Below, one piece after another: positions 42,403 through 50,760 of a stretch of DNA of 64,000 bases (the stretch's first letter is position 1; each line of letters begins with the position of its first letter). The translations under genes were made by a program, and so were the position numbers. The notes beneath the pieces were generated by a model. It did no database searches and was not told the origin of the DNA. It was given only the letters and a program-made list of their open reading frames with translations. This DNA is from Marinoscillum luteum (GTDB lineage: Bacteria; Bacteroidota; Bacteroidia; Cytophagales; Cyclobacteriaceae): contig NZ_JBIPKE010000014.1 of the NCBI RefSeq assembly GCF_044005705.1, positions 124,001 to 188,000 of the forward strand, written 5' to 3'.

Positions 42403-44970
42403 ATGAAGTGGCTGTTTTGGGTGCTTTTGGTCTCCCTGATGTGTGTGAATACTGTTTTGGCTCAGTCCAAGCTCTCTCCTAAACTGATGGGAGAGTCTCA
42501 GAGGCGCGCGCACCTCAGCACCATGGATACATTTACAATAGCAGTGCAGAACCGGCCTCTTTTTGTGAGGCAATATGGGGATCAGGTGAAGATCCTTACC
42601 TGGCATTCGGCTTCATCCACGCTCACTTTCTATGCCACTCAAAGTCTCATCTTCGGTGAATTGATAGAGGACGAAAATATTCTCTTCATTGATGCACCCA
42701 ATCAGCCCAGGGAAGAATCGGTATTGGATGTGCCGAACTTTCAATACAACAGAATCCGAAAAGCACAACATCAATATCCCGACAACAGCGGCAGCGGTCT
42801 CAGGCTGTCGCTCAAAGAGCGAAAATTTGATGAAGCAGATATCGACCTGACTGGCAAGACCTTTAGCATAGGTCTGGAAGCTGAAGACGTGTCGCAACAT
42901 GCCACCGACATGGCTACAATCATCCTGGGTGCAGGCAACACTTCTCCTTTTTATAAAGGGATTGCTCCGGGGGCCCTGGTGGCCTCCTCAGACTTTAACA
43001 ACCTGCTTCCCGATGATGAAACGTTACTGACTGAGAATGGCATTTATCTTCAAAATCACTCCTATGGAGTAGGCATTGAAAACTATTATGGGGTAGAAGC
43101 CTACGCCTATGATCGGTCCATCTTTTCCGAACCTGAAATCGTGCATGTATTTTCGGCGGGTAATGCGGGAACCTCCAGCTCTGAAGATGGTACTTACAGC
43201 GGCCTCTCTTTTGCCAATCTCACTGGTACATTTAAGCAAGCCAAAAACACACTGATCGTAAGCGCTGTAGATACCAGTCTGGCCATAAGCCCCTACAACT
43301 CCAGAGGGCCTGCCTTTGACGGACGTATCAAGCCTGAGTTGACGGCCTATGGTGGTGGGGGCACCTCAGATGCTGCAGCGATTGTCTCGGGTATTGTAAC
43401 ATTGCTTCAGGAATCCTTTCAAAAAAAGACCCTGCACTTGCCTTCTTCGGCTTTAATCAAAGCAGTGCTCATAGCTGGTGCTGATGATATAGGGCCTGAG
43501 GGGATTGATTTCTACTCCGGATATGGTAGTGCAAATGCCTCCAAATCGCTACAAATTCTGGAAAGCGGCTGGCACGATGAAGTGGTTGTCACCAAAGGAG
43601 AGAATACCACATTGGAAATAGAAATCCCCACAGGTGTAAAACAAATCAAACTGGCAGTCAGCTGGGTGGACCCGGCTGCTGAACTTAATGTCACCCGGGC
43701 CTTGATCAACGATGTGGACGCCCAACTCTCTCTTAGTGGTGCTACCTGGCTGCCATGGGTGCTCAATCATAGTCCCTCGGAGGCCGCGCTGAATGAACCT
43801 CCCCAAAGAGCAATGGATCACCTGAACAATGTAGAATTCATCTCTCTGGAGTCTCCAGGGCCCGGAACCTATCAGCTGGAATTATCCGGCGCAAATCTTA
43901 GTTCGGCCAGTCAGGAAGTTTCTGTCGCCTGGTATTTCGAAATGGCCGACACGTTTGAGTGGGACTTTCCAACCTCCAGTGATATTCTGGCTGCCAATAC
44001 TGCTGAATGGCTCAGCTGGAATTCAACTTTCAATGCCAACGAAGGCCTGATGGCTTATCAGCTGAACGATGGGGGGTGGGTGGACATTGGCACGGTGAAG
44101 CTGAATGAGCCCTTCAGGTGGGCAACTCCAAAAATCTCTGCCGCGGCCCGGCTGAAAATGACCGTGGGCGTCAACGAGTTTGTTTCCAACTATTTTTCCA
44201 TATCCGAATTACCAAGGGTGTCTGTAGCATTTAATTGCGAAGAAACTTTTGGGCTTCAGTGGCCCCAAATCGAGGCAGCACAGTCTTATGAAGTGTATGA
44301 GATGGGGGCCACTTCCCTCGACCTGATCGGGACAACAACAGACACTATCTATACCATCGAGAAGTCTGCCAGTGTATATTATTCAGTAGCTCCGGTGATC
44401 GGCAATGCCGGTGGTTTGCGGAGCCAGGCACTCAATTACACATTTCAGGGGACCTTTTGCTATTTCAATTTCTTTGCGGCAGAGCGTGCAAATGAAGAAA
44501 CCGTACGGATCACACTCAACCTGAGCACGTCGGCCAACATAGAGCACGTGGAAGTGCTCAAATCCGTGAATGCTTCCGAGGAATTATTGACCGATATTGT
44601 ACCCGAGGGGCAAACTTCTTTTGTGCTTTCAGACCCTGATTTGGATCCTGGCCTCATGACTTATCAGGCGATATTGTATTTCAAAGACGGAACTACCTTA
44701 AGGTCGGACGAGAGCTCACTTTATATAGAGATTCCCGGGAAGCTGCTCCTGTTCCCAAATCCCGCGACCGACCCCTATATCAACCTGCTGTCCTCTGGCA
44801 CTGGTCAACTCCTACAGATCACAGACGACCAGGGCAAATTGGTGCTGGAAAAGAAACTGGAAGAGTCCTTTGAATACATCATCGTGCAGGACTTTCGGGA
44901 GGGCCTGTACCTCTACAGACTTCTGGAAGGGAAAAAAGTAGTGGATACAGGAAAATTTATCAAATACTAG
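42403..44970 (+). CDS. S8 subtilisin-like family protein with T9SS sorting domain, atypical catalytic triad
   Basis: From ATG 42403 the protein is 855 residues: a signal peptide ending VLAQ (about 21), an S8-like domain (about 115-390), beta domains, and a type A T9SS C-terminal domain (LLLFPNPATDPYINL, GLYLYRLLEGKKV) from about residue 780. The His is His166 in SQHATDM, the oxyanion Asn is in FSAGNAG, and the Ser is Ser322 in GGGTSDAAAIVSG. In the strand where S8 enzymes carry the Asp (xxIDTG), the sequence reads SLKERKF, so the Asp is replaced. It may be inactive or use a nearby acid. Secreted and anchored or released by T9SS. Confidence 0.88.
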   Translation: MKWLFWVLLVSLMCVNTVLAQSKLSPKLMGESQRRAHLSTMDTFTIAVQNRPLFVRQYGDQVKILTWHSASSTLTFYATQSLIFGELIEDENILFIDAPNQPREESVLDVPNFQYNRIRKAQHQYPDNSGSGLRLSLKERKFDEADIDLTGKTFSIGLEAEDVSQHATDMATIILGAGNTSPFYKGIAPGALVASSDFNNLLPDDETLLTENGIYLQNHSYGVGIENYYGVEAYAYDRSIFSEPEIVHVFSAGNAGTSSSEDGTYSGLSFANLTGTFKQAKNTLIVSAVDTSLAISPYNSRGPAFDGRIKPELTAYGGGGTSDAAAIVSGIVTLLQESFQKKTLHLPSSALIKAVLIAGADDIGPEGIDFYSGYGSANASKSLQILESGWHDEVVVTKGENTTLEIEIPTGVKQIKLAVSWVDPAAELNVTRALINDVDAQLSLSGATWLPWVLNHSPSEAALNEPPQRAMDHLNNVEFISLESPGPGTYQLELSGANLSSASQEVSVAWYFEMADTFEWDFPTSSDILAANTAEWLSWNSTFNANEGLMAYQLNDGGWVDIGTVKLNEPFRWATPKISAAARLKMTVGVNEFVSNYFSISELPRVSVAFNCEETFGLQWPQIEAAQSYEVYEMGATSLDLIGTTTDTIYTIEKSASVYYSVAPVIGNAGGLRSQALNYTFQGTFCYFNFFAAERANEETVRITLNLSTSANIEHVEVLKSVNASEELLTDIVPEGQTSFVLSDPDLDPGLMTYQAILYFKDGTTLRSDESSLYIEIPGKLLLFPNPATDPYINLLSSGTGQLLQITDDQGKLVLEKKLEESFEYIIVQDFREGLYLYRLLEGKKVVDTGKFIKY

Positions 44971-44977
44971 CAATAAA

Positions 44978-45038
44978 AAAGCTGTCCCGAAATGTAATCC
45001 GCGACTGGAATTAGCCGGGATTTATTCAGGACAGCTTT
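44978..45038 (-). terminator. Terminator between the S8-like gene and htpG
   Basis: AAAGCTGTCC (44978-44987) is the exact complement of GGACAGCTTT (45029-45038), a 10-bp stem with a 41-base loop. In the minus direction it is followed by TTTTTT, a good htpG terminator; in the plus direction the tail is weaker. Confidence 0.7.
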
Positions 45039-45060
45039 CTGATTCTACCTAGGCAGCAAT

Positions 45061-46953
45061 TTATTTTACGGCCAGCTCCACACTCCTGTTGATGAAGTTG
45101 GTCAGGTTTTTACCACTCAGCATCCCCTGTGAGAGGAGCGCCCAGTCATAAGCTTGCTTGGCCAGCGCAACCTGATCTTCTTCACTTTCGGCTTCTACAA
45201 TCTTGCGGGTAAACGCATGGTTGGCATTCACCGATACCGCAAGGTTGAGCGGCATCTCACCGAACATCATTGGGCCTCCACCGCCCTGCGCCTGCATGTC
45301 TCTCATCCTTCGGATAAACTCAGGCAGGGTGATCGTCACTGGCATGTCATCGGTGGCCATAGGCTCCACGGTCACATTGTTTTTATCATCCCCGATGGCT
45401 TTCTTGAAGGCCGCCGATACTTTCTCTTTTTCAGCATCAGATAGTACAGATTCCTTTTTCTCATCTTTATCGATGAGTTTGTCTATCACGTCCGCATCCA
45501 CCCGCTTGAGGGTAACGCCTTCATATTTCTGCTCCACGTGGTTGATAAAGTGGCTGTCCACCGGTCCGTCCAGTACCAGCACATCATAGCTTCGCTTCTT
45601 CGCAGTTTCGAGGTAGCTGTGCTGCTTTTCTTCATCCGTGGTATAAAGGAAAACCACACTCTTGTCCTTATTGGTCTGGTTAGTGGCTACCTCTGTTTTG
45701 TACTCCTCTATGTTGAAGAACTTGCCTTCCACGTTTTTCACCAAAGTGAAATCCTTGGCTTTTTCTTCAAATTTCTCCTCGGAGATCATTCCGTATTTCA
45801 CGAAAACACCGATATCACTCCATTTTTGCTCATAGCTAGGTCTGTCTTTTTTGAACAAGTCACCAAGCTTATCTGCTACTTTTTTGGTAATGTACCCGTT
45901 GATCTTCTTCACGTTGCTATCTGACTGCAGATAGCTACGAGATACGTTTAGCGGGATGTCCGGAGAGTCAATCACCCCATGGAGCAACTGCAAAAAGTCC
46001 GGCACAATGTCCTTCACCTCATCGGTGATAAACACCTGACGAGAGTATAGCTGGATCTTATTTCGCTGCACCTCGAAATCCTTTTTCAATTTTGGGAAAT
46101 AGAGGATTCCGGTAAGGTTGAAAGGATAGTCCACATTCAAATGAATCCAGAATAGTGGCTCTTCTGAAAAAGGATACAGCTCCTTGTAGAATTCGAGATA
46201 ATCTTCATCCTTCAGTTCGCTTGGTGACTTGGCCCAGAGCGGCTCAGGATTGTTGATAATGTTATCTTCCTTGACGGTTTTCCATTTTTTCTTGCCGTCT
46301 TTGTCCTCTCCATCCTCTACTTGTCTGTCCTTTTGTCCGAATCGGATCGGTACAGGCAAAAATTTGGAGTATTTGTCCAGAATCCCCTGGATTCTGTGTT
46401 CTTCTAAAAATTCCTCTGAGTCATCAGCAATGTGCAGGATAATGTCTGTGCCGCGTTCCTTTTTCTTGCTGGTTTTGATCTCAAACTCTGTGTTTCCATC
46501 GCACAGCCAGGCGGCGGGCTCTGCGCCTTCCTGATAAGAGAGTGTCTGGATTTCCACCTGCTTAGCCACCATGAATGCTGAGTAAAAACCCAACCCAAAA
46601 TGACCAATGATCTGCTGCTCATCGCCCTTGTCTTTGTATTTCTCCACAAACTCTGTGGCGCCAGAAAAGGCAATCTGGTTGATGTACTTCTTGATTTCAT
46701 CGGCAGTCATACCGATCCCTTTGTCAGAAATCGTGATCGTTTTTTTCTTTTTGTCAACGCTGACATCAATGGTCAGGTCTCCAAGCTCACCTTTGTATTC
46801 TCCCAGGGAAGCCAATCTCTTGATCTTCTGGGTGGCGTCTACGGCGTTGGAGGTCAGCTCGCGTAGGAATATCTCATGATCGGAGTATAAAAACTTCTTG
46901 ATGATCGGGAAGATATTCTCCGTGTGGATTGAAATAGTACCTTTCTCTTGCAT
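45061..46953 (-). CDS. htpG: Chaperone HtpG (Hsp90)
   Basis: The 630-residue protein begins with the Hsp90 N-terminal GHKL ATPase: ELTSNAVDAT (about 30-39), SDKGIGMT (about 75-82), GHFGLGFYSAFMVA (about 116-129) and GTDIILH. The middle domain (about 230-480) and C-terminal dimer domain (to 630) follow, with VSRSYLQ containing the catalytic Arg. Length fits bacterial HtpG (about 620-640). It assists folding of client proteins in the cytoplasm. Monocistronic. Confidence 0.97.
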   Translation of the reverse strand: MQEKGTISIHTENIFPIIKKFLYSDHEIFLRELTSNAVDATQKIKRLASLGEYKGELGDLTIDVSVDKKKKTITISDKGIGMTADEIKKYINQIAFSGATEFVEKYKDKGDEQQIIGHFGLGFYSAFMVAKQVEIQTLSYQEGAEPAAWLCDGNTEFEIKTSKKKERGTDIILHIADDSEEFLEEHRIQGILDKYSKFLPVPIRFGQKDRQVEDGEDKDGKKKWKTVKEDNIINNPEPLWAKSPSELKDEDYLEFYKELYPFSEEPLFWIHLNVDYPFNLTGILYFPKLKKDFEVQRNKIQLYSRQVFITDEVKDIVPDFLQLLHGVIDSPDIPLNVSRSYLQSDSNVKKINGYITKKVADKLGDLFKKDRPSYEQKWSDIGVFVKYGMISEEKFEEKAKDFTLVKNVEGKFFNIEEYKTEVATNQTNKDKSVVFLYTTDEEKQHSYLETAKKRSYDVLVLDGPVDSHFINHVEQKYEGVTLKRVDADVIDKLIDKDEKKESVLSDAEKEKVSAAFKKAIGDDKNNVTVEPMATDDMPVTITLPEFIRRMRDMQAQGGGGPMMFGEMPLNLAVSVNANHAFTRKIVEAESEEDQVALAKQAYDWALLSQGMLSGKNLTNFINRSVELAVK

Positions 46954-47071
46954 ATCGTTATTGTAATTTTTTTAATTCTGAGAGTCCTTGAAATCAAATA
47001 CTATTCCAGAGGCTAAACACTGTCAAGATGGCAGAACGTTGACAGCTCCAGGTGACCTGGCTCCAAACAAA

Positions 47072-47093
47072 AAATCCGTCTGAAGACGGATTT
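47072..47093 (-). terminator. Terminator of the DUF4293 gene
   Basis: AAATCCGTC / GACGGATTT with a 4-base loop (9-bp stem at 47072-47080 and 47085-47093), followed in the minus direction by further T residues (TTTTTTG). It lies 25 bases past the stop. Confidence 0.8.
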
Positions 47094-47117
47094 GGAATGT
47101 TACTATGTCGTGAAATA

Positions 47118-47606
47118 TTATCTGATCCTATCAGCACTTCTCACCAGCTTCTCATCCTTACGAATAAAGCGGTTGGCCAAAGAGTTGAACAAAAGCGCTG
47201 CAGCGATAATATAAAAGCCAATTTCAAAGTTGCCTACCGTATTCGGATTCAGCATTTGGTCACCCTTGGTGGAGTAGTAATATGTCATACCAAGGCAGCC
47301 CCCCATGATCAGGGAATTCAGCGCACCGAGCTTCATCTGTCTCAGTCTGGCTTTGTATTGAAAAATAGAAAACAAGGCAATACCAGCCGCTAAAACAGCC
47401 AGCGCCGAAATCCAAAAAGTATCCACAGAAGCCATCACTGTAGGTTCCCCAGCCTCATCATAAGAGGAGTACACCATTTTAAAAGCATTGAGGGTCACTT
47501 TCTCCTGGGCGTCAAGATCCAGTTTGTTCCAGATAGGTAAAAAAAGTACGGTCACCATGATAGCGGCTACCAGAAACAAAAAGATAGATTGGATTCTTTG
47601 AATCAT
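47118..47606 (-). CDS. DUF4293 family membrane protein
   Basis: With the ATG at 47606 the protein is 162 residues, starting MIQRIQSIFLFLVAA, the signature N-terminus of DUF4293. Four hydrophobic helices are visible (about 5-25, 55-78, 90-110, 118-140). It is specific to Bacteroidota and has no known function. An earlier in-frame start seven codons upstream is disfavoured by the family start. Divergent from truA across about 100 bases. Confidence 0.88.
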   Translation of the reverse strand: MIQRIQSIFLFLVAAIMVTVLFLPIWNKLDLDAQEKVTLNAFKMVYSSYDEAGEPTVMASVDTFWISALAVLAAGIALFSIFQYKARLRQMKLGALNSLIMGGCLGMTYYYSTKGDQMLNPNTVGNFEIGFYIIAAALLFNSLANRFIRKDEKLVRSADRIR

Positions 47607-47690
47607 AATTTCTAATATTTCCCGCAAAAATGCCGATACCTCCCCACAAAGCCAATCGAATCCTTACAAATTCTTTACAAGGTAAAGTCT

Positions 47691-47698
47691 TACTTTTG
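47691..47698 (+). promoter_or_regulatory. Consensus -7 box immediately before the truA start (leaderless-type promoter)
   Basis: TACTTTTG matches TAnnTTTG exactly and ends 5 bases before the ATG at 47704, so transcription would begin at or near the start codon. The -33 region lacks a clear TTG. Confidence 0.5.
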
Positions 47699-47703
47699 CA
47701 GCC

Positions 47704-48453
47704 ATGAGATATTTCCTGGACATTTCATATCGCGGCACGGCATTTCATGGATGGCAAATACAGCCGAATGCTCATACTGTGCAGGAAGAAATCAACCGGG
47801 CGCTGAGCATCATCTTACAGCAGGACATCAGCTGTCTGGGCAGCGGCCGAACGGACACTGGCGTGCATGCCCTCCAGCAAATTGCACACTTTGATGCCGA
47901 GCTTTCTGATTCGCTGGATCAACTTCAGTACCGACTGAACGGATTACTCCCGGCTGAGGTCAGCATCAACTCCATCCGGCCGGTAAAACCGGAAGCACAT
48001 GCGCGCTTTGATGCCGTACGGCGCACTTATCATTATCATCTGCACCGTCAGAAAGATCCCTTCAAAACGGGGGTCTCCTATTTTTTTTCAAGAAGCCTGG
48101 AAGCCGCGCCCATCCAGGAGGCCATTGGCTTGATGAAGAATTGGAAGAACTTTCAGGCTTTCAGCAAGGTTCATACTGATGTCAATCATTTTGATTGTGA
48201 TATTTACGAGATAAACTGGCAAGAAACCAACGAGGGTTACGTATTTTCCGTAAGTGCCAATAGATTTTTGAGAGGCATGATCAGGGCCATGGTGGGCACA
48301 TTGCTCGAAGTAGGGCAGGGCAGACTTAACCAGACAGACCTTAAGAACATATTAGAAAGCGGTGAAAGATCACGCGCAGGGCGGGCTGTGCCTGCCGAGG
48401 GGCTTTTCCTTACTGAAGTAAAATACCCCGAATCCATATACCTAGACATTTAA
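47704..48453 (+). CDS. truA: tRNA pseudouridine synthase A
   Basis: The 249-residue protein shows the TruA motif GSGRTDTGVHA with the catalytic Asp (about residue 52), YRGTAFHGWQIQP at the start and the conserved RFLRGMIRAMVGTLL (about 185-199). It converts uridines 38-40 of the tRNA anticodon arm to pseudouridine. Length agrees with the family. Followed after 3 bases by the ABC exporter gene. Confidence 0.96.
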   Translation: MRYFLDISYRGTAFHGWQIQPNAHTVQEEINRALSIILQQDISCLGSGRTDTGVHALQQIAHFDAELSDSLDQLQYRLNGLLPAEVSINSIRPVKPEAHARFDAVRRTYHYHLHRQKDPFKTGVSYFFSRSLEAAPIQEAIGLMKNWKNFQAFSKVHTDVNHFDCDIYEINWQETNEGYVFSVSANRFLRGMIRAMVGTLLEVGQGRLNQTDLKNILESGERSRAGRAVPAEGLFLTEVKYPESIYLDI

Positions 48454-48456
48454 GCA

Positions 48457-50223
48457 TTGGAGAAAGAAAAGACGATTAGTGGGAATATATTGGATTTGCA
48501 GATATTGAGGAGACTCTTTGTCTTCGCAAAACCCTATCAAAAGCAATTTTATCTGGTGGTGTTTCTCACCATTGCCCTGGCGGTGCTCACACCTTTGCGT
48601 CCGTGGATCATCCAGTATACCATAGACAATGACGTGGCAATCGGAAACTACAACGGCCTGGTATTTTGGGTCATTGTACTGATTGTGCTGCTCGTTGCTC
48701 AGGCCATTGTACAGTACTTTCACACCTATATGTCTGGATGGCTGGGGCAGTACATCATCAAGGATATACGGGTTAAACTTTTCAACCACCTCCAAAACCT
48801 TCGTCTTCGTTTTTTTGATAAAACGCCCATCGGCCGACTGGTCACCAGAAGTGTAAGTGATATCGAAACCCTCTCAGAAGTATTCAGTACGGGTATTGCA
48901 GGCATCATTGCCGACATCCTCCAGTTGCTCGTCATCCTGGTGTTTATGTTTGCTCTGAGCTGGCAACTCACGCTCGTCAGCCTGGCCCTATTGCCGATTC
49001 TCCTCTTTGCCACTTATGTTTTCAAGGAAAAAGTGAAGGTATCTTTCAATGAAGTGCGAACTGCCGTTTCCAACCTTAACGCTTTTGTGCAGGAGCACAT
49101 TACCGGGATGAACATTGTGCAGATTTTCAATGCGGAGAAGAGAGAGCTGGAAAAATTCAAAGAAATCAACCGCGAGCACCGCAAAGCCAATATCAAAGGG
49201 GTCTTTTATTATGCCACCTATTTCCCGGTGGCAGAAATCATTCAGGCCGGAGGTATCGGACTCATCGTGTGGTACGGGGCGGGCAGTGTCATCCAGGAGC
49301 AACTGACCCTCGGGGTGCTCATTGCCTTCATCATGTACATTCAGATGTTTTTCAGACCTATCCGAATGATTGCGGATCGGTTCAATACCCTGCAGATGGG
49401 GATAGTGGCCTCCAACAGGATTCTGGATCTCATGGATAGCAAGGAGTACATAGAAGACAATGGAAGCCACCACCCGGAAGACATAGAAGGCACCGTGAAA
49501 TTTGAAAATGTCTGGTTTGCCTATAACGATGAAGACTGGGTCTTGAAAGACATCAATTTTGAGGTGCAAAAAGGCGAGGCGTTGGCGCTGGTGGGAGCTA
49601 CAGGTGCGGGCAAGTCATCGGTGATCAATCTACTCACCCGGTTTTATGAGATCAACAAAGGAACGATCGCCATTGATGAGACCAATATCCGTGAGTTTGA
49701 ACTGGGAAATCTCAGAAATCACATTGCGGTGGTGCTGCAGGATGTGTTCCTGTTTTCTGACACCATCTACAATAACATCACCCTGCGCAATCCTGACATC
49801 ACCCTGGAAAAGGTGAAAGAAGCGGCTGAGCTGGTGGGCGCCAAGTCATTCATCGAACGCCTTCCAGGTGGATTTGACTACAATGTCATGGAACGTGGCG
49901 CCACCCTTTCGGTAGGCCAGCGACAATTAATTTCATTTGTACGCGCCATGGTATATGATCCGAAAATCATCGTGCTGGATGAGGCTACCAGCTCTGTGGA
50001 TACAGAGACCGAAGAGCTCATCCAGGAGGCCATACAGAAGCTGATGAAAGGCCGGACGTCCATCGTGATAGCCCACAGGCTCTCTACCATCCAAAACGCT
50101 GATAAAATCCTGGTGCTGGATAAAGGAGAGATTGTAGAAGAAGGAACCCACGAAACTCTGCTTGAATTAGACGGCTTTTATACGCAACTTCACCAAATGC
50201 AGTACAAAGAAGTAGTATCATGA
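48457..50223 (+). CDS. ABC exporter half-transporter with canonical Walker B and non-canonical signature
   Basis: The 588-residue type I exporter has a six-helix transmembrane domain (about 20-320) and a nucleotide-binding domain with Walker A GATGAGKSS, signature LSVGQ in place of LSGGQ, Walker B IIVLDEAT and switch IAHRLST. The signature change with an intact catalytic Glu is the pattern of one partner of heterodimeric exporters. The gene starts at TTG 48457; no ATG precedes the conserved region. It overlaps the hypothetical gene 50220-50759 by 4 bases. The matching half is probably 50761-52557. Confidence 0.92.
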   Translation: MEKEKTISGNILDLQILRRLFVFAKPYQKQFYLVVFLTIALAVLTPLRPWIIQYTIDNDVAIGNYNGLVFWVIVLIVLLVAQAIVQYFHTYMSGWLGQYIIKDIRVKLFNHLQNLRLRFFDKTPIGRLVTRSVSDIETLSEVFSTGIAGIIADILQLLVILVFMFALSWQLTLVSLALLPILLFATYVFKEKVKVSFNEVRTAVSNLNAFVQEHITGMNIVQIFNAEKRELEKFKEINREHRKANIKGVFYYATYFPVAEIIQAGGIGLIVWYGAGSVIQEQLTLGVLIAFIMYIQMFFRPIRMIADRFNTLQMGIVASNRILDLMDSKEYIEDNGSHHPEDIEGTVKFENVWFAYNDEDWVLKDINFEVQKGEALALVGATGAGKSSVINLLTRFYEINKGTIAIDETNIREFELGNLRNHIAVVLQDVFLFSDTIYNNITLRNPDITLEKVKEAAELVGAKSFIERLPGGFDYNVMERGATLSVGQRQLISFVRAMVYDPKIIVLDEATSSVDTETEELIQEAIQKLMKGRTSIVIAHRLSTIQNADKILVLDKGEIVEEGTHETLLELDGFYTQLHQMQYKEVVS

Positions 50224-50759
50224 ATGTGACCCTGACCAGGTATTTCTATCTGAGCCTAATCATTTTATTTCTCACCATCATTATCGGTTCCGTGTATTAT
50301 ATGCTGGGCGGTTTTGAAGAGGTAAAAGTGTATAAGCTAGACCCCATCAACCGAACTGTGGCTGGCAAAATGTTTGTCACCCACTATACCGACCAGGCTC
50401 CGATAGACTTTGGCACCAAATGTAGGGAAATGGTTGCCAATGGCGACATAGACGGAACACTTACCATCATTACTTTTCAAAACGACACACTGCCAAAAAA
50501 TAAGATCGCCAGGTTTATAGGCATTAGTTTGGCCGCAGAGATGTCAGAGATTCCTGAGAATTTCGAAGTGCGTCAATTTCAATCAACCTCACGCTATGCG
50601 GTGTTTCTCAGCATGCACGTGCTGGTACAGCCAAGGCCGCATAAAATTGAGGCGATGCTTCATGCAAAGGCACAGGAAGAAGGCGATGAACTTGATGATT
50701 TCTTTATGGAGATCCGTTTTCCGGACAATTCACTAACTGTGGAAGGCTGGGCCAGGTAG
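50220..50759 (+). CDS. Hypothetical protein with one N-terminal membrane helix
   Basis: The 179-residue protein has an N-terminal transmembrane helix (about 8-30, YFYLSLIILFLTIIIGSVYYM) and a soluble domain of about 150 residues with a mixed alpha/beta pattern. It overlaps the stop of the ABC exporter gene by 4 bases, so it is co-translated and possibly an accessory subunit. Its stop is only one base from that of the convergent exporter gene. No recognised domain. Confidence 0.7.
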   Translation: MNVTLTRYFYLSLIILFLTIIIGSVYYMLGGFEEVKVYKLDPINRTVAGKMFVTHYTDQAPIDFGTKCREMVANGDIDGTLTIITFQNDTLPKNKIARFIGISLAAEMSEIPENFEVRQFQSTSRYAVFLSMHVLVQPRPHKIEAMLHAKAQEEGDELDDFFMEIRFPDNSLTVEGWAR

Positions 50760-50760
50760 A

